Positions 26,160-37,662 of a DNA stretch of 64,000 bases are shown here, in pieces. How positions within the stretch are numbered: the stretch's first letter is position 1; every line of letters begins with the position of its first letter. The notes below the pieces were generated by a model. That model was given only the letters and a program-made list of their open reading frames with translations. It made no database searches and was not told the DNA's origin. The translations under genes and the position numbers were made by a program. Source of the DNA: Anseranas semipalmata (lineage: Eukaryota; Chordata; Aves; Anseriformes; Anseranatidae); contig VXAA01005193.1 in the NCBI GenBank assembly GCA_013399115.1, positions 1,467,022-1,531,021 on the forward strand, read 5' to 3'.

Positions 26160-26345
26160 AAAACGCAGCTTTCCCATCACATTCACTTATCTGCTTCTTA
26201 CTGGAATTAAGATTAATTATAGTTGTCAGCGCATAACGAAAATCACAAATGTCAATTTCCCCTTTTCGCTTTTTTCGCTGTCAGAATAAATTGCATAATC
26301 ATCACTTAATACCGAGCTCTTGTTTCCCTAATAATATGCTGAAGC
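26160..26345. promoter_or_regulatory. Candidate enhancer-like block with TALE/homeodomain motifs
   Basis: A compact, non-repetitive segment with a TTAATTA core at 26,213-26,219, three TGTCA motifs (TALE class, MEIS/PBX/TGIF type) at 26,224-26,228, 26,250-26,254 and 26,279-26,283, two TTTTCGCT repeats near 26,264-26,279, and an octamer/CEBP-like TTGCATAAT at 26,291-26,299. The spacing and lack of decay-type repeats resemble developmental conserved non-coding elements. That comparison is an inference. Confidence 0.35.
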
Positions 26346-27313
26346 CAAAGGTTTACCAAAGGGAGCCCAAGGAAAACAGATGAAACCCGAGAGGGTAAAC
26401 ACGACGTGGGAAAGCAGGATCTCGGTAAGGCTGGTCCCACAGCCGGAGTGAAACCTCTGCAGGGACCCTGCAGAATGCTTGGTGTCCACCACCTTCCCAA
26501 CATCTTGGTGTGCCGTCCCACAGGCTGTGAGATTTGGTCTCCTGCAGCTTGGGTGCCTCTCCCTTCCCTAACAAAAATGCCTACTCGGCAGCTGGACTCA
26601 CTTTCTCGCCATTTAAATTCACCTCCTTAAGCATGTAGCTAGCTCATCCCCAAGGATGTAAATGGAGCAGCTGATCTCTGAGTTACGGTCTAGGGAATGA
26701 CATCAATGTGCGATGCAGTTTGTATCCCTAAGCCCCCTCCCAACCCCTGCCCTTACATATGGATATCAGCACTGTGATTCACATCACCCCATGATCTCTC
26801 TTTGTGCTGTTTTTTTTGAAGATTCTGCTTCTCAGTGTTTTCTGTCTTAGCAACATTAGACAAAATCCAAACAAAATCTGTGTGCCAGTGGCCTTTAACA
26901 GAGGGAGGCTGGTGAAGTGACTGTGCCCTCTACCTTGCGGCATGTCCTGGTCTACATGGAGGATTTTCAGAGAAAATGTGAACATTTTCTCTCTTTCCTC
27001 TCATCTTTCAAGAGGGACCCTCACAAAAGTAATCTCCAGAGGGGGGTGCCTGGAATGAGGTAACATCTGCCTCTGCTTTGGACAAACTGCAATGTAGTCT
27101 TGTCTTTTTAACCCTCTTCTTTTTTTTTTTTTATGTAAATAATTTGCCTCTAAAATAAATTAAAAAAAATAAAATCAGTGAGAAAACTCTTTTATGAAAG
27201 CATGAAAGCCAGTATTTAATCTTCCAGCTCTTAAGCTGGAGTGTATACTCAAAACTTGACTTTTATTTGTCAGTCCTTTTATTCTTCTAAAGCTAAGTGA
27301 ATTTACTATATGC

Positions 27314-27314
<1 letters not shown>
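26346..27314. other. Unique non-coding stretch, no gene seen
   Basis: Short open frames only. T and A runs near 27,120-27,170 precede the long poly(A). Confidence 0.4.

Positions 27315-27378
<64 letters not shown>
27315..27378. repeat. 64-base poly(A) tract flanked by 7-bp inverted repeats
   Basis: An uninterrupted A run with ATATGCC directly on its left and GGCATAT directly on its right, which are exact reverse complements. An N sits 33 bases further on (27,411). No LINE or SINE body or target-site direct repeat is visible on either side, so it does not look like the tail of a processed insertion. Confidence 0.9.
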
Positions 27379-27384
<6 letters not shown>

Positions 27385-27410
27385 TTTAATTTAAAAATTC
27401 ACACTAGAGT

Positions 27411-27411
27411 N
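27411..27411. other. Single unresolved base (N)
   Basis: An isolated N just beyond the long poly(A), followed by another A-rich stretch. Base quality around this homopolymer is doubtful. Confidence 0.99.
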
Positions 27412-27650
27412 GAAAAGAAAAAAAAAAGAAGGCTCAATTCTAATATTAAATTCACTCAGAGAGTTCAGCACTACACTACAAAGTGGGAGAAATATATGAC
27501 TTCTGACCTGGTATTTCAATAGTAGGCTTGTATGCAAACCAGAATGAAAATACCATTGCAGTCAAGGCATTTTGGTAAAGTTACTGTTTCCTTTCCATTT
27601 CACTGATTTGAAGTTTTTTTTTTAAAATCCATTGCCATTTCCCATTTTTC

Positions 27651-27676
27651 CTGTTGTTGTTGTTGTTGTTGTTGTC
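27651..27676. repeat. (TTG)n microsatellite
   Basis: About eight TTG/TGT units in a row. Confidence 0.9.
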
Positions 27677-27956
27677 CACTGGCTTAAGAAGGTGTTTGCT
27701 CAAGGTGCCACATTTCAGGAACTGTATGCAGGGATTTATACATGTGCTTACAGATGCCAGTTGTTTGAAAAGCTGGCCCTGTGAAGGGTCTTTGCTCAGC
27801 TTCTGAAATAATAATACTTCATTGAGCATTTCTGCCTGGGAGCCCTTGTTCCAGGCGGTTTGAGGACATGGCTTTGGGGTGACATTTTGGAAGGTCTTTG
27901 AGATCCAGAGTACTGAGGGAATCTGGCTGAACTGCTTCTCATCACATCACACACAG

Positions 27957-27985
<29 letters not shown>
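27957..27985. repeat. Poly(A) run of about 29 bases
   Basis: An A homopolymer following ACATCACACACAG. No recognisable element body is attached. Confidence 0.95.
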
Positions 27986-27987
<2 letters not shown>

Positions 27988-30900
27988 ATACCTTGTCAAA
28001 TTAGATACTTACGACTCTTAAATGCAGTCCAATGTCACTCTTGGTTCCTGCAGGTGTGATGGCTCTTCTTCAGAAATGAAAGACAACAGAATGCTTAGCC
28101 GAGGAAGCGGGTGCCGGATACCCTGTTTTCTCTCTGAATTGTCTCCTTTGGCTTGGTCCCAGCCCCTTGTGAAGTCCTCTGGGAAGCTGGTATGTGGAAG
28201 GAGGGAGGGAGAAGAGCTAGGATGACATTTTGCAGTGCATGTGCTCACTTTGACTGCCAGCTCTCTGCTTTCCCACAGACAGTGTTCTCCATGAACCCTT
28301 CTCCCCCATCTCCTAATCCTCCAGCCCAGTCTGAGGGCTGTGGTGTAGCAGTGGCACCAGCAGCAGTAAGGCTGGGGAGCCGAGTGTTTCCATCCCCATC
28401 TCCAGCAAGCTGAGCTGCCTCCCTCCTGGCCCCCCATTTGCCCCACAGCCCACCAAACATACCCTTGCGATTAATGGGAATGTTCAGAGATAAACGTCTG
28501 ACTGACTCCAGCGTCTGAGGAGCAGATCGTGGAATTATTTGAATAGAGGCAGTGAATCAAACAGTGTAACTTTATTTGGCTTGACATATTTCCTATGGCT
28601 TCACTTCATAGACAGCTGGATGCATGTTTTTGGGCACGTGCCTACTGGCTGCACTGCCAAGACAGAGAGGCAACACAGAAAGGACATGCTTGCTCTTCTG
28701 CCTTGTGTCAGAAGAACCAAGCTGCTGAGATGAACAAGGACCATGTGAGAGCCACATTCTGCTGCTCCTCTCTGGGGTCTGGCTGGGGCTCAGGGGCAGC
28801 AAAAGCCCACTGTTACTCCTACCCTGTGAAAAGAGAAAGTGGATTTGAGAAGAAAGAGGTGGGGTGAATGCAGCAAGCAGCAGAAGGCGGATTGTTTTCA
28901 CTCTCCTAATGAACTACTTCCCAAGGCAGGCTTGTCCAAGGGATGCATGGGTTACTCAAGACAAACCTCCCTCCCATCGTTCTCTTCCTTGGTTAACATA
29001 CTTGAATAATATAATTCTTGTTTTGATTTCTTTTCTTTTTTGTAAGCTCCTCGTTAATGCTGTCAATTTACAGCCCTGCCAAAGCCTTTCACAACAATGA
29101 ATCTCTCAATAGCCTCCAGTTCTTCTCACACTTCCCACCAGAAGCTCTTTAAACATTTGTGATATGCGAAATTGTGATAATTAGAGTTTTGCCCCTTCTT
29201 GGATGATGCCATGCTCAGTGACGGATGCAGTAAGAGCTGCTCAGCAGGGTATCTCTCCAAATAGCGAGGAATATTTTTCTATCTATAGGAAGCATGATAC
29301 GTACCATCCTCCTCCTCACAGTGAGACAGGCCAAGGCCAGGGACAGAGCTGCAGTTCCCTGGCTGGAGAGCTTCCCTTTGTTGCAAGAGGGTAATCACTA
29401 TCCAAAAAAATGAAGTAACTTCTGGTACTAATTTTTCAGTGTTCCATGTATGCTGTTAAAATCTGTGAAAGGCTGGAGACTTGCATGTTTCTGAGTGTAT
29501 CTCATCCTAATCTGAACTTGCCCAACAAATGAGCAGTATGACATGAATTGCAATGGAGAAAATCAGTGCTTTAATTTGCAAAATTACTTGCAAACCAGCT
29601 GTAGTATTTGTGACCGGTTCTGTTAATTCAGGAAACAACCCATCATGAATATGGATCCTATTTCTGCCCAATGCAAGAGTCAGTTTGTTTTTCATGCAGC
29701 CCACCTATGGCACTACCGAGGAGCTCTGACTCCTGGTTCTCAGCAGCAGCCTCTGGACATAGAGCGAGGCTGGGGCAGGGCACGTGTCCCACTTGGTAAG
29801 GGCTTACAGACCCGCGGCGTGGCAGTGCGGGAGCCAAGCGAGCGGGATGCAATGCCTCCAGCGCTGCCAGCTCGTGTGGACAGCTTTATGTGCCGTTCCT
29901 CTGCCTCCTGCCTCATAGACGGGATAAACGACGTGTGAGATGAGCCAAGAACACATTTTATATGAACATCATGTACTGCAGGAAACGTGTCTCTGCCATC
30001 TTCCAGCCTCGGTTTCTTTTACAAGGAATTAGCCACTCAAGAAAATTCCAGCTTCTCTCTTGCCTGGATTTCCTAATTGTGTCAAGATCCCTATGAAGAG
30101 CTCATTAATAGATTAAAGGAGCATGATGTCTGCAACGAATATTCTGGGGCGAGACAGATGACTTGAGAGAGATGTGTGCTTTAACGAGGGCCCGGGCTGT
30201 CAGCAGCGAGAGCCGACCCAGCTGCAGCGGGGCGCTGGGTCTTCCCCAGCCGGGGAGCTGCGATGCCGTGCCCAGGCTGTGCCCTCAGCCGGGACCCTGC
30301 CCACAACACTGTTACCCTAGTAAACTCCTTATTTGTGGACCTTCTACGCTGGGCAAATTTCTTCATTTACTTAAAGGTTAAGTACAAGGGAAAATATACA
30401 ATTTTATCATCTCAGACTCGTAGTTTTCTGTGTAGAAACAAGAGCTTTTAGTGGTGTGTATTGACGTATATGGCTTCATTCAATACAGGCACTAAAAAAA
30501 TCTGTCCTGTTTTGTCTGAGGAGATACCAGAGAGATATTAAAGCTCAAATTAGCTTTCTTTCCTAGACCTAAATCAATCCCAGACTCTATTAATTTGAGC
30601 AAGTGCCCTTGGTCCCATTGCCTGGCCGTCCAGAGCTATTATATAACAGCTAATTGGTCTGTATGTCCCCTTTAATAAGGGAAGCCCGCTGCAGACAGGG
30701 AGCCGGGAACGAGCTGGAGAGACGCCTGGCCTGGGGGAGCTGCGGCAGGCCGGGAGCGCAGCGCAGCCCCGCCATGTTGTGTTAACCTCTGCAGGGCAGG
30801 GGCGATGGGGAGCCACCCCCGGGGTTCCCCCCGGGGTACAGGGAGTGGGGACAAGCGAGGGGGTGAGCAGTTCAGAGAGATTATGGACCAACAGGCAGAT

Positions 30901-32494
30901 TAGTCCCCTCCCCAGGCCTTTGGGACGGTGTGCTTTGAGATGGCACAAGAGGGAAAGCGGGTCCTGGGCTATGGGTGGTGGTTTTGGCTGCTCAGGGGCT
31001 GAAGATGGGAAGCAAGGAGCCATGTGGGCTGCTGAGCTTTAGGAGCTCGGGAGAAATGTGTTCGGCCAGTCACAGTCCACCCAAAGAGCTTTTGCCATCA
31101 CGCTTGCAGAGCAAACCACCATGGCTTTGACCACGGGAGACCAGGACTTTGGTTCTTATGGCTAGAGTGCTCAAAAAGTCTTTGTCACCATGCTAGCTAG
31201 TGGTGACAGGAGGTGGGGAGTTGTCCCCTCCCAGCTCATGGGGACTCAGCCGAGCATGGCGCGGTGCTGGATCAGGGCTCTCACACGGGGGTGGTCTCAA
31301 GGCTGAGAGTCTTGTGGCAGACCCTGCAGCCGTCCCCAAAGCAATGGGCTCAGCACTGACTCCAGAGAGGAGAACCCCTTCTCCTCAGGCAGGACTGTGC
31401 CCTGCGAGACCTTCTGAGGTCCTTCAAGGCGTGCTGATGAGAGAAACCGGGTGCCCACCTTGGCTGCAACAGGGTTTCCTGTTGTGAAGCTGGGCCCAGG
31501 TCTCGGCTCCAAGCACGCAGGGGCTGACTTCTGCATCCTCGGGGCTGTCTGCACCTGCGGACCCCCCTCCCCATCTTTTAGCACCCTGAGGACTTGGGGA
31601 ACAAAGCTGCGGGCCCAGTGGCGGTGGCAGAAGAGGCCCCTGGGGCACGGGGCTCACCAGCTGGTGTTGGTGTCGTGTCCCGGTGTCCTGGTGCCACACT
31701 GTGATCAGAAGAGGCTGAACATGACACAGCCTCAGCCCCCTCAGTGCAGCCATTCCATTCTTCAAAGAGGAGCTGAGAAGTCTGGCAGGCTGGTGGGGCT
31801 TTAAGGAGGCACCACTTTCTCCCACATTCGTGCCTACCCCACCGTGTGTGCCTTCTGCTGAGCATGGGACAAGCCTGCAATTAACAAACATTAGTCTGAG
31901 GGATGATGATGTTATTTATTGGCAAAAATTAATCTCCCACCAGTCAGGAGCCTGGGGGAGAGGGAAGGCGGAGGCTGAGGGGAGGAATTAAATATGCAAG
32001 GGAAAGGAGAGGAGAGAGGACGAGAGTACGAAAGGTGGTGACAGAGAGGGAAGAGGCTGGAAGTGTGAGAAAAAGGCATGAAGGGAGGAATACAGAGGAG
32101 GACAGGGGAGATGGAGGGAGCAGCATGAAGCTGGCCTGCAGAGGGATGCAGCCGTATGGAGAGCTTTCCTCAGCGGGAGGCAGCCATCCTCGCCATGCCT
32201 CCTCTCCTCCTGCTTTTCTCTCTTGCCTCAGACTTGAGAAAGTCAGAAAAGAAAGCAAGTAAAACAAAAGCCCCTTCGCCTTAATTGAATTACCCAGCCG
32301 CCCTCTGGGGTTGACACTGGGGATGCATGAGGCTTTTGTGTAATATCTGGAGGAATTCTCCCGCAGCCCCCCGCCCCTCCCGGGAACAGGAGGGAGGATT
32401 TCAAAGGGGCAGAGAAGGAAGGGGGAGGGGGGTAAGCTAATAGGGATGGGAATTATTCTACGATGGCTGGAGGGATAAGAGAAAAAAGGGAAGG
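27986..32494. other. GC-rich unique region, no gene assigned
   Basis: GC content and CpG count rise from about 29.7 kb (small CpG clusters at 29,810-29,870, 30,170-30,340 and 30,680-30,860). An AT-rich enhancer-like patch sits at about 30,020-30,170 with CTCATTAATAGATTAAAGGA. A strongly purine-rich stretch runs 31,960-32,115. Overlapping open frames on both strands (for example minus 31,944-32,666, 240 codons) reflect base composition and carry no domain. Confidence 0.35.
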
Positions 32495-32960
32495 AAAGCC
32501 GCGGCAGAAATTGAAAGCCGATTCCGCGGCGGCTCGAGGCGGTGCTCTGACCTGGGGTAGCTGCCCTTCTGCCGGAGACACAGGCAGAGTTCAGGGCACG
32601 GGGAAAGCTGCGTAAATACGAAGCCTGCACTGGGGGCCAGTCCCGCCGCCGCAGGACGCGCAGCATGGCGCGGCAAGGCGAGCTCCCCAGGGATGCCAGC
32701 GCTGGGCTAACGGGGACAGCTGCGGGGCCGTGCCCGAAGCAAGCTTCGTTTTACACACCTTGGGTCAGGAGAAACCTGCAGCCCCCACGCTGGAAGGGAA
32801 GACCCTCTTTGCATTGGGCCGCTGAGCAGCACGGGTCCTCTTCTGGGTGCCCACCTCGCAGCCAGCCCAGGGGAGCCCACGCGCTCCTGGGGCCGGGGCG
32901 CGCAGCCCATGGCGAGCGCTGCGAACAGGAGGAGCAGACCGCATACCAGCACCAGCTCCC
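32495..32960. promoter_or_regulatory. CpG-island-like block
   Basis: By rough hand count there are about 40 CpG dinucleotides in 470 bases, with GC near two thirds, against a CpG-poor background. Clusters include CCGCGGCGGCTCGAGGCGG and CCCGCCGCCGCAGGACGCGC. Islands of this kind usually mark promoters or developmental regulators. A Kozak-like ATG (GCAGCATGG at about 32,665) opens a 118-codon plus frame, but its product is not recognisable and I do not call it a gene. Direction of any transcript is unknown. Confidence 0.55.
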
Positions 32961-33851
32961 TTCTGCCGGCTGGTGGGGAGGAATATCTCTGGGAACAAAG
33001 AACATCTGGGCTGTAGGCTGAACTGGGCTTTATGTGATGAAGCTTGTAATGCTGTCCCATCTGGAGAGCAGCTCCAGAAAGCTCTGTGGGGAGATAAGAG
33101 ACAGAGTCAACCATAAATCCACTCCTTTAAGCATGACAAGTGTGTGCCTCATATTCCAAAGAGAGGAGGGGGAAAAGTAAGTGGAAACATTTTTCTCTGT
33201 GATGAACACACGCAGAGCTAAAAAAAGGCCTGGCTTGCTGATGGGAGGCTGGTGAGCATGGAACACCCCCAGGGTGCCAACAGGAGCAGCCGAGGGCTTT
33301 TCCTGCGGTGACAGCTTCATCCCCCAGTGACAGCCAGGCTGGTGGGGAAGTGCAGGAGCAGGGGGATGCCACCACACGAGCAAAGCCCCCTGCATGGTGG
33401 GAGCTGGAGGCAGCGGCCCCCAGGGCAGGAGGAGGACCCAGAGCACTGGGGCTTCCACCTCGGAGAAGAGATTGGCCTTGTACTTCTCAGAACCTCTGCT
33501 GTTTATAACTAATAATGATTTACAGCATTAATAACAACACACTTGTGGATATGGAAGAGATGAGTGAGGAATCAGGCTGTGGGCATGGGGGAATAGTATC
33601 ATTGTCAGAAGAAAAAAAAAAAAGCCAGAAAGGTGAATTATTTCCCCAAGTGAGCTTCTGAGGTTCAAACAAGCTGTTTGCACCCCGTGGGCTGGCAGCG
33701 CATCTCAAATCCGCACCTTGCAGATGGTGCGGGAGGCGTACGGTCCTGGCGATGCTCCCCGCAGCCCCCCTGCAGCAGCGCAGCCCCGCACTCAGGCCAC
33801 CCAGGTACCCCGTGTCTGGTGAGCACCTGTGTCAGCCGGCTTGAAGGAAGG
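32961..33851. other. GC-rich shoulder of the CpG block, no gene assigned
   Basis: Open frames on both strands without domains. An AT-rich patch at 33,500-33,540 (TAACTAATAATGATTTACAG, CATTAATAAC) looks enhancer-like. Confidence 0.3.
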
Positions 33852-33859
33852 TATAAATA
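33852..33859 (+). promoter_or_regulatory. TATA-box-like site
   Basis: TATAAATA within GGTATAAATACAGCC, preceded by about 150 bases of GC-rich, CpG-containing DNA. A start site would be expected about 30 bases downstream near 33,885. No transcript evidence can be seen, and the string alone is common. Confidence 0.25.
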
Positions 33860-35767
33860 CAGCCTCCTGTTTATCTAGGATTTCCCGCTTACTGCCTTTG
33901 GCTTTCAAAGTAGCCACCCACTCGAGCAGAGCATGCAAGCAGCATCCTTGTTTCAGTCCTCCAAATTTCTCCTCAAATTCTTTTTTCCCCTCTTGCTTCC
34001 TACGGTTTTCCAGCCTGTGCTGATTGATTAAAATATTTGGAGGGGTGAGTCTCTCCTTTTGCTGTGTATAAAGAAGTAGATGGCTTTAATCCACATCCAG
34101 ATCTCCTGCATACTCACTACCACTGTTCATAAAGAATAATAATTTGCAGGGCTGCAAAAGAGCACACAGCAGGGCATAGTGCCTTGCACAAAGCCAAACT
34201 GTGCTGCCCCTTGCTCCAAGGAGCTTCCCATCAGAAAACTCCCCAGACAGGGCTGGCAACAAGGGTGGAGGCCACAACCTGGGGGAGAAGGGAGGCAGGA
34301 GGAGGAATGTATGGAGCTGGGGCAGGCACCGTGTGCTGCTCCTTCTGAAGCCTGTGCCAGGAAGGGACAGTCCCCTGTCATCCAGGGGGCACGTGGGGAG
34401 CAGGATGGTTTGCCAGCACATGGAAAAGGAAATATCACAAGGAAGAGGCTTCAAGGGAAGAGTCAACCTGAGGTGGGAGCTGGGGGAGAGAGAATAAAGA
34501 TGTAGCAAGGGACTGTATTGTGATTACACCTTTTGCGCCTTCATGCATGTCACTTCTGTGCCATTTATTAAAGGAAAGTCATCTAGGTATGCCTGGGCCT
34601 GACAAGGAATGGAAACCTCTCAGCTTGCACATCTGCCTGGAGTGAAATCCCTTATTTATTTATATCCCAGTGTGCACTGTCTGGATCTTGCCCCCAAAGT
34701 TGAAAATAACTCAAGCACCACTTGTCTTAGCTTTTAGTTGCTAAAATGTAAACAGAGATTAGCATAACATGAGATTTATGCTGGCCCATGGCAGAGGGGT
34801 GATTTTCATTCAATATTTCCTAAACTATATTTTCCTATAGAGAAAAAATAAAGACTGGGAAGGGTAAAATGAGAAAACATACTTCTTCCCTCTAAAATGT
34901 TGCCCTCATCTGATCCATACCACACTTCAGCCCTTCCCTCCACTGCCCCTCCCTCAGCCAGTGTCAAAAACATCAAAGATATTCATTGGAGCTGGCATAT
35001 ATATATGCGCACACATGCGTGCGTGTGTTTGTGCCTGCATATGTAAAAGGGAGAGAGGGAGACTGTTTTAGGTACAGGTTATTTATTAGAGGTTTAATAT
35101 TGCCCCATATAGAAATTAAATGGAACAGCATTCAGACGTGCCATTAAAATTTACTGCTTCTTGCCATTTTAAAACGCCATAATCATTTCAAGTAACGCTG
35201 ATTAAGGTCTTGCAAGAAATGAAAAAAAAAAAAATCCCCTGTCAACTCAGGCATCACCACAGTGTCTCCACCTAATAGCTGCTTTATTAACATAAGTCTG
35301 GAACCCGGAGTGCCTTACGTTCGATTTATTTATTTTCCATTTACACGTCACTCTTCTGTTGGGTTTCTTTTCTGAAACACTTGTTTGATGACCACTCCCT
35401 TCTTGATGGGCTGCCTGACTGCACAGCATTTAATGTTTTACTCATATAAGCATGTTCATTTCCCCAAAGGTGAGATTTTTTTTCCTTCATAACCTTGACT
35501 TCTGTATTTTCTTTTGTCCTTGCTCTCTCTGGACTGAATATGCATGAATGTGCACGTGTTCAAATGCAGGTACATGAAACACATACTCTTTCTCCCTCTT
35601 CCCTTCCGCTTCCTTATATTTACATGTACATATCTCCTCCCAGCACTCCTTTATTTTATATGCACATCTATACATATGTCAAGTACACAAATCCATGTGA
35701 AAATAACCCAGAAAAACAGAATAATTCTGAATAATTTTGACAGATATATCTTTTTTTTTTTTTTTTT
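33860..35767. other. Unique non-coding stretch with AT-rich candidate element
   Basis: No gene seen. A short alternating TA/CG-CA patch lies at about 34,997-35,040. Bases 35,080-35,345 are non-repetitive, with GGTTTAATATTGCCCC, GCCATTTTAAAACGCCATAA, AGTAACGCTGATTAAGG and GCTTTATTAAC, a texture resembling conserved non-coding elements. The stretch ends in T runs at a gap. Confidence 0.3.
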
Positions 35768-35794
35768 NNNNNNNNNNNNNNNNNNNNNNNNNNN
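35768..35794. other. Assembly gap (27 N) inside a T run
   Basis: The gap is bounded on both sides by T homopolymer, so it is probably an unresolved poly(T). Confidence 0.99.
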
Positions 35795-36339
35795 TTTTTT
35801 TTTTTATGGTTTTGCAGATGAATGAATAAGAAGGCAGGAAATACGTGTTGGGCTACATGGTAAATATATATTTGCTACAGTTATTGAACCTGGTGCTGAA
35901 AGTACAACAGTTTCCTTGGGACTAACACTCAGTCTCCTGATAATATACTTAGAAAGTGCTGGTTGGGATGCTGCGGTAAGGCCAAGTGCTGAAGACCTTC
36001 ATGTGATGTCATTAGCCCTGAAAATCAGGAAAAGGCAGAGATAGTGGTGACTTGAAAAAATACTCTGAAGGCCATCTGCATGATTAATATATCATGTGTG
36101 GTCTTTATGAAGAGCTAATGGTGACCTGGAGATTGCAGGTCTGATAAAGTGTGTGTATAGTGGCTGCATCTTATGATACATGGTTTACTGGCATTGTGCC
36201 AGTTAGGAAAATGTTGTAATGTTCTCCTGTCAGATAAACACTGTCTGCATGCTGTCAGTCTTAGGGAAAAATGCTCCTGGATTCACTGCCATTACATGAG
36301 AATGGAAGAGAAAAAGACTGCCTGAGAATGTAAGCCATA

Positions 36340-36560
36340 AAAAAAGTACCCTGGAGGAGGCTTTGAAGGGTTACCCAGTCCAACTGCCTGTGCCAGAGGA
36401 AGACAGGATATTTCTGTGGCATTCCTGATGGACAGTTGTCCAACTTTTTCCATAAAAACTGCAGCAGTAGAAATTCTGCAGCATCACTAGGCAATCTGGC
36501 TGCACTTTGCTACCCTCACTACTGAGAAGGCTTAATCCCAGCATCCAACTCAGAAGCATC
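36340..36560 (-). repeat. Old CR1 fragment, minus orientation
   Basis: On the plus strand the segment follows the reverse complement of a CR1 3' region: TACCCAGTCCAACTGCCTGT, TCACTAGGCAATCTGG, GCTACCCTCACTACTGAGAA, then TTAATCCCAGCATCCAACTC. These correspond to the standard CTAGTCCAACCCCCTG, GGGCAACCTGTTCCAGTG, CACCCTCA..GTAAAGAA and CTAATATCTAATCTAA blocks. It is more diverged than the copy at 20.2 kb, so it is an older subfamily. Confidence 0.75.
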
Positions 36561-37599
36561 ACCAGAGTCTTGCTCTATGGAAGTTACATTCCTGTTGGAT
36601 AGAAAAAACTGGGGAGAGCATTTGGAGACTGGAGGTGTTTGAGGAGCAAGAGAGCTTCATCTTGGCTGAAGGGTGAGGGAGGTCTGCTCAGGGCAGGCTT
36701 TTCTTGCAGCAGGGATAAATGGGACAAGGCCAACAGCTCCCCCCAAACTAGCTTTAAAAGTCATCACTGAAAGGAAGCCATCATTTAGGATGGAATATTG
36801 ATGTGGTCTCCTGGCTTGCACAGATAAGTAAAGCTTCAAGGATGTTTGATTCAGAAAGGTAATAAATAAGCATTTTTCAAATGGCACCTGTGCTTCTGCA
36901 GCTGGTATACACTGGCTGAGAGCTAGGAGAATGGATGGCTAGGAGTCAGGTTTCTAGTCGCCATTTCTTTTTCTTTTCTTTTTTTTTTTTAACTTTGTTT
37001 CCAAGTTTGTAACCAAGAAATTGAACCCTCACTTTGCCAGAAACGGTTGTCTTTTTTAAACCTTTTCTGTTATTTAAGAGAAACAAAGGGTGCATATTGT
37101 GAAGGGCTTTTACTTCCTCTGAGATGATCAGCCAAACAGTAGGGGCTGTCAGAAGAAGCCCAGAAGAAGACCCTGGCTGTCTGCAGCCTCAGTGGGTTTA
37201 GGAGCTGTAGTACATGGGAAGCATTTCCTTCCAGGATGCAAGAAGCAGTCTGAGGGCTAGTTTATCCCCCCACAGTGTAGCCCTTCCAGGAGGAGTTTGC
37301 TGCAGTAAGACGGCCCACAGGCTGATGCAACCTACACCTTGCATAGTGTAGGTTGGTGAACATCCACAACTGTCCTTGGAATGAGTTGAGCAAACCATGA
37401 AGAAGCTTATTCAAGCCCACTTACTGTCTTGTGGTCCCCTCTAGCCTGCTGTTTGCATTTTCTCAAATTCGGATTGTATTGACTCATTCCTGACCTAAGT
37501 AGAAACAGGTGCGTTATCAAGCATATCAATCTGGTGTATAGAAAAACAATTTTTTTGGAAAACTGTGGAAGCCTCAAATGCTGGTGTCCCTGGCAGTTC
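36561..37599. other. Unique non-coding stretch, no gene seen
   Basis: Contains a T-rich run at 36,966-36,991 and short frames. A MIR-like head around 36,900-36,955 (GGATGGCTAGGAGTCAGGTT) is possible but too short to call. Confidence 0.35.
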
Positions 37600-37662
37600 C
37601 CCACTGGAGCGAGTGACTTCGTGCCTTAGTTTCCCCCAATTAACAAAAAAGGAAGTGCAGGC
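37600..37662 (+). repeat. Short MIR-like core fragment
   Basis: GCGAGTGACTTCGTGCCTTA directly followed by GTTTCCCCCAATTAACAAAA parallels the MIR core/3' stretch (AGTCACTTAACCTCTGTGCCTCAGTTTCCCCATCTGTAAAA type). Confidence 0.5.

Noticed and set aside
27315..27378. Poly(A) as the tail of a processed pseudogene or SINE
   Set aside because: No gene or SINE body lies upstream on either strand and there are no flanking direct repeats.
28018..28446. 142-codon minus frame followed by a GTAAGTAT donor-like site at about 28,005-28,012
   Set aside because: The donor string is good, but there is no acceptor-donor pair with a protein-like frame. At most a non-coding exon.
31944..32666. 240-codon minus-strand frame ending inside a purine-rich stretch
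   Set aside because: It is rich in Ser, Pro and Leu because the plus strand is nearly all purine there, which removes stop codons. No family resemblance.
32665..33021. 118-codon plus frame with a good start context in the CpG-rich block
   Set aside because: The start context is attractive, but the product has no recognisable feature and GC-rich DNA gives long frames on both strands here.
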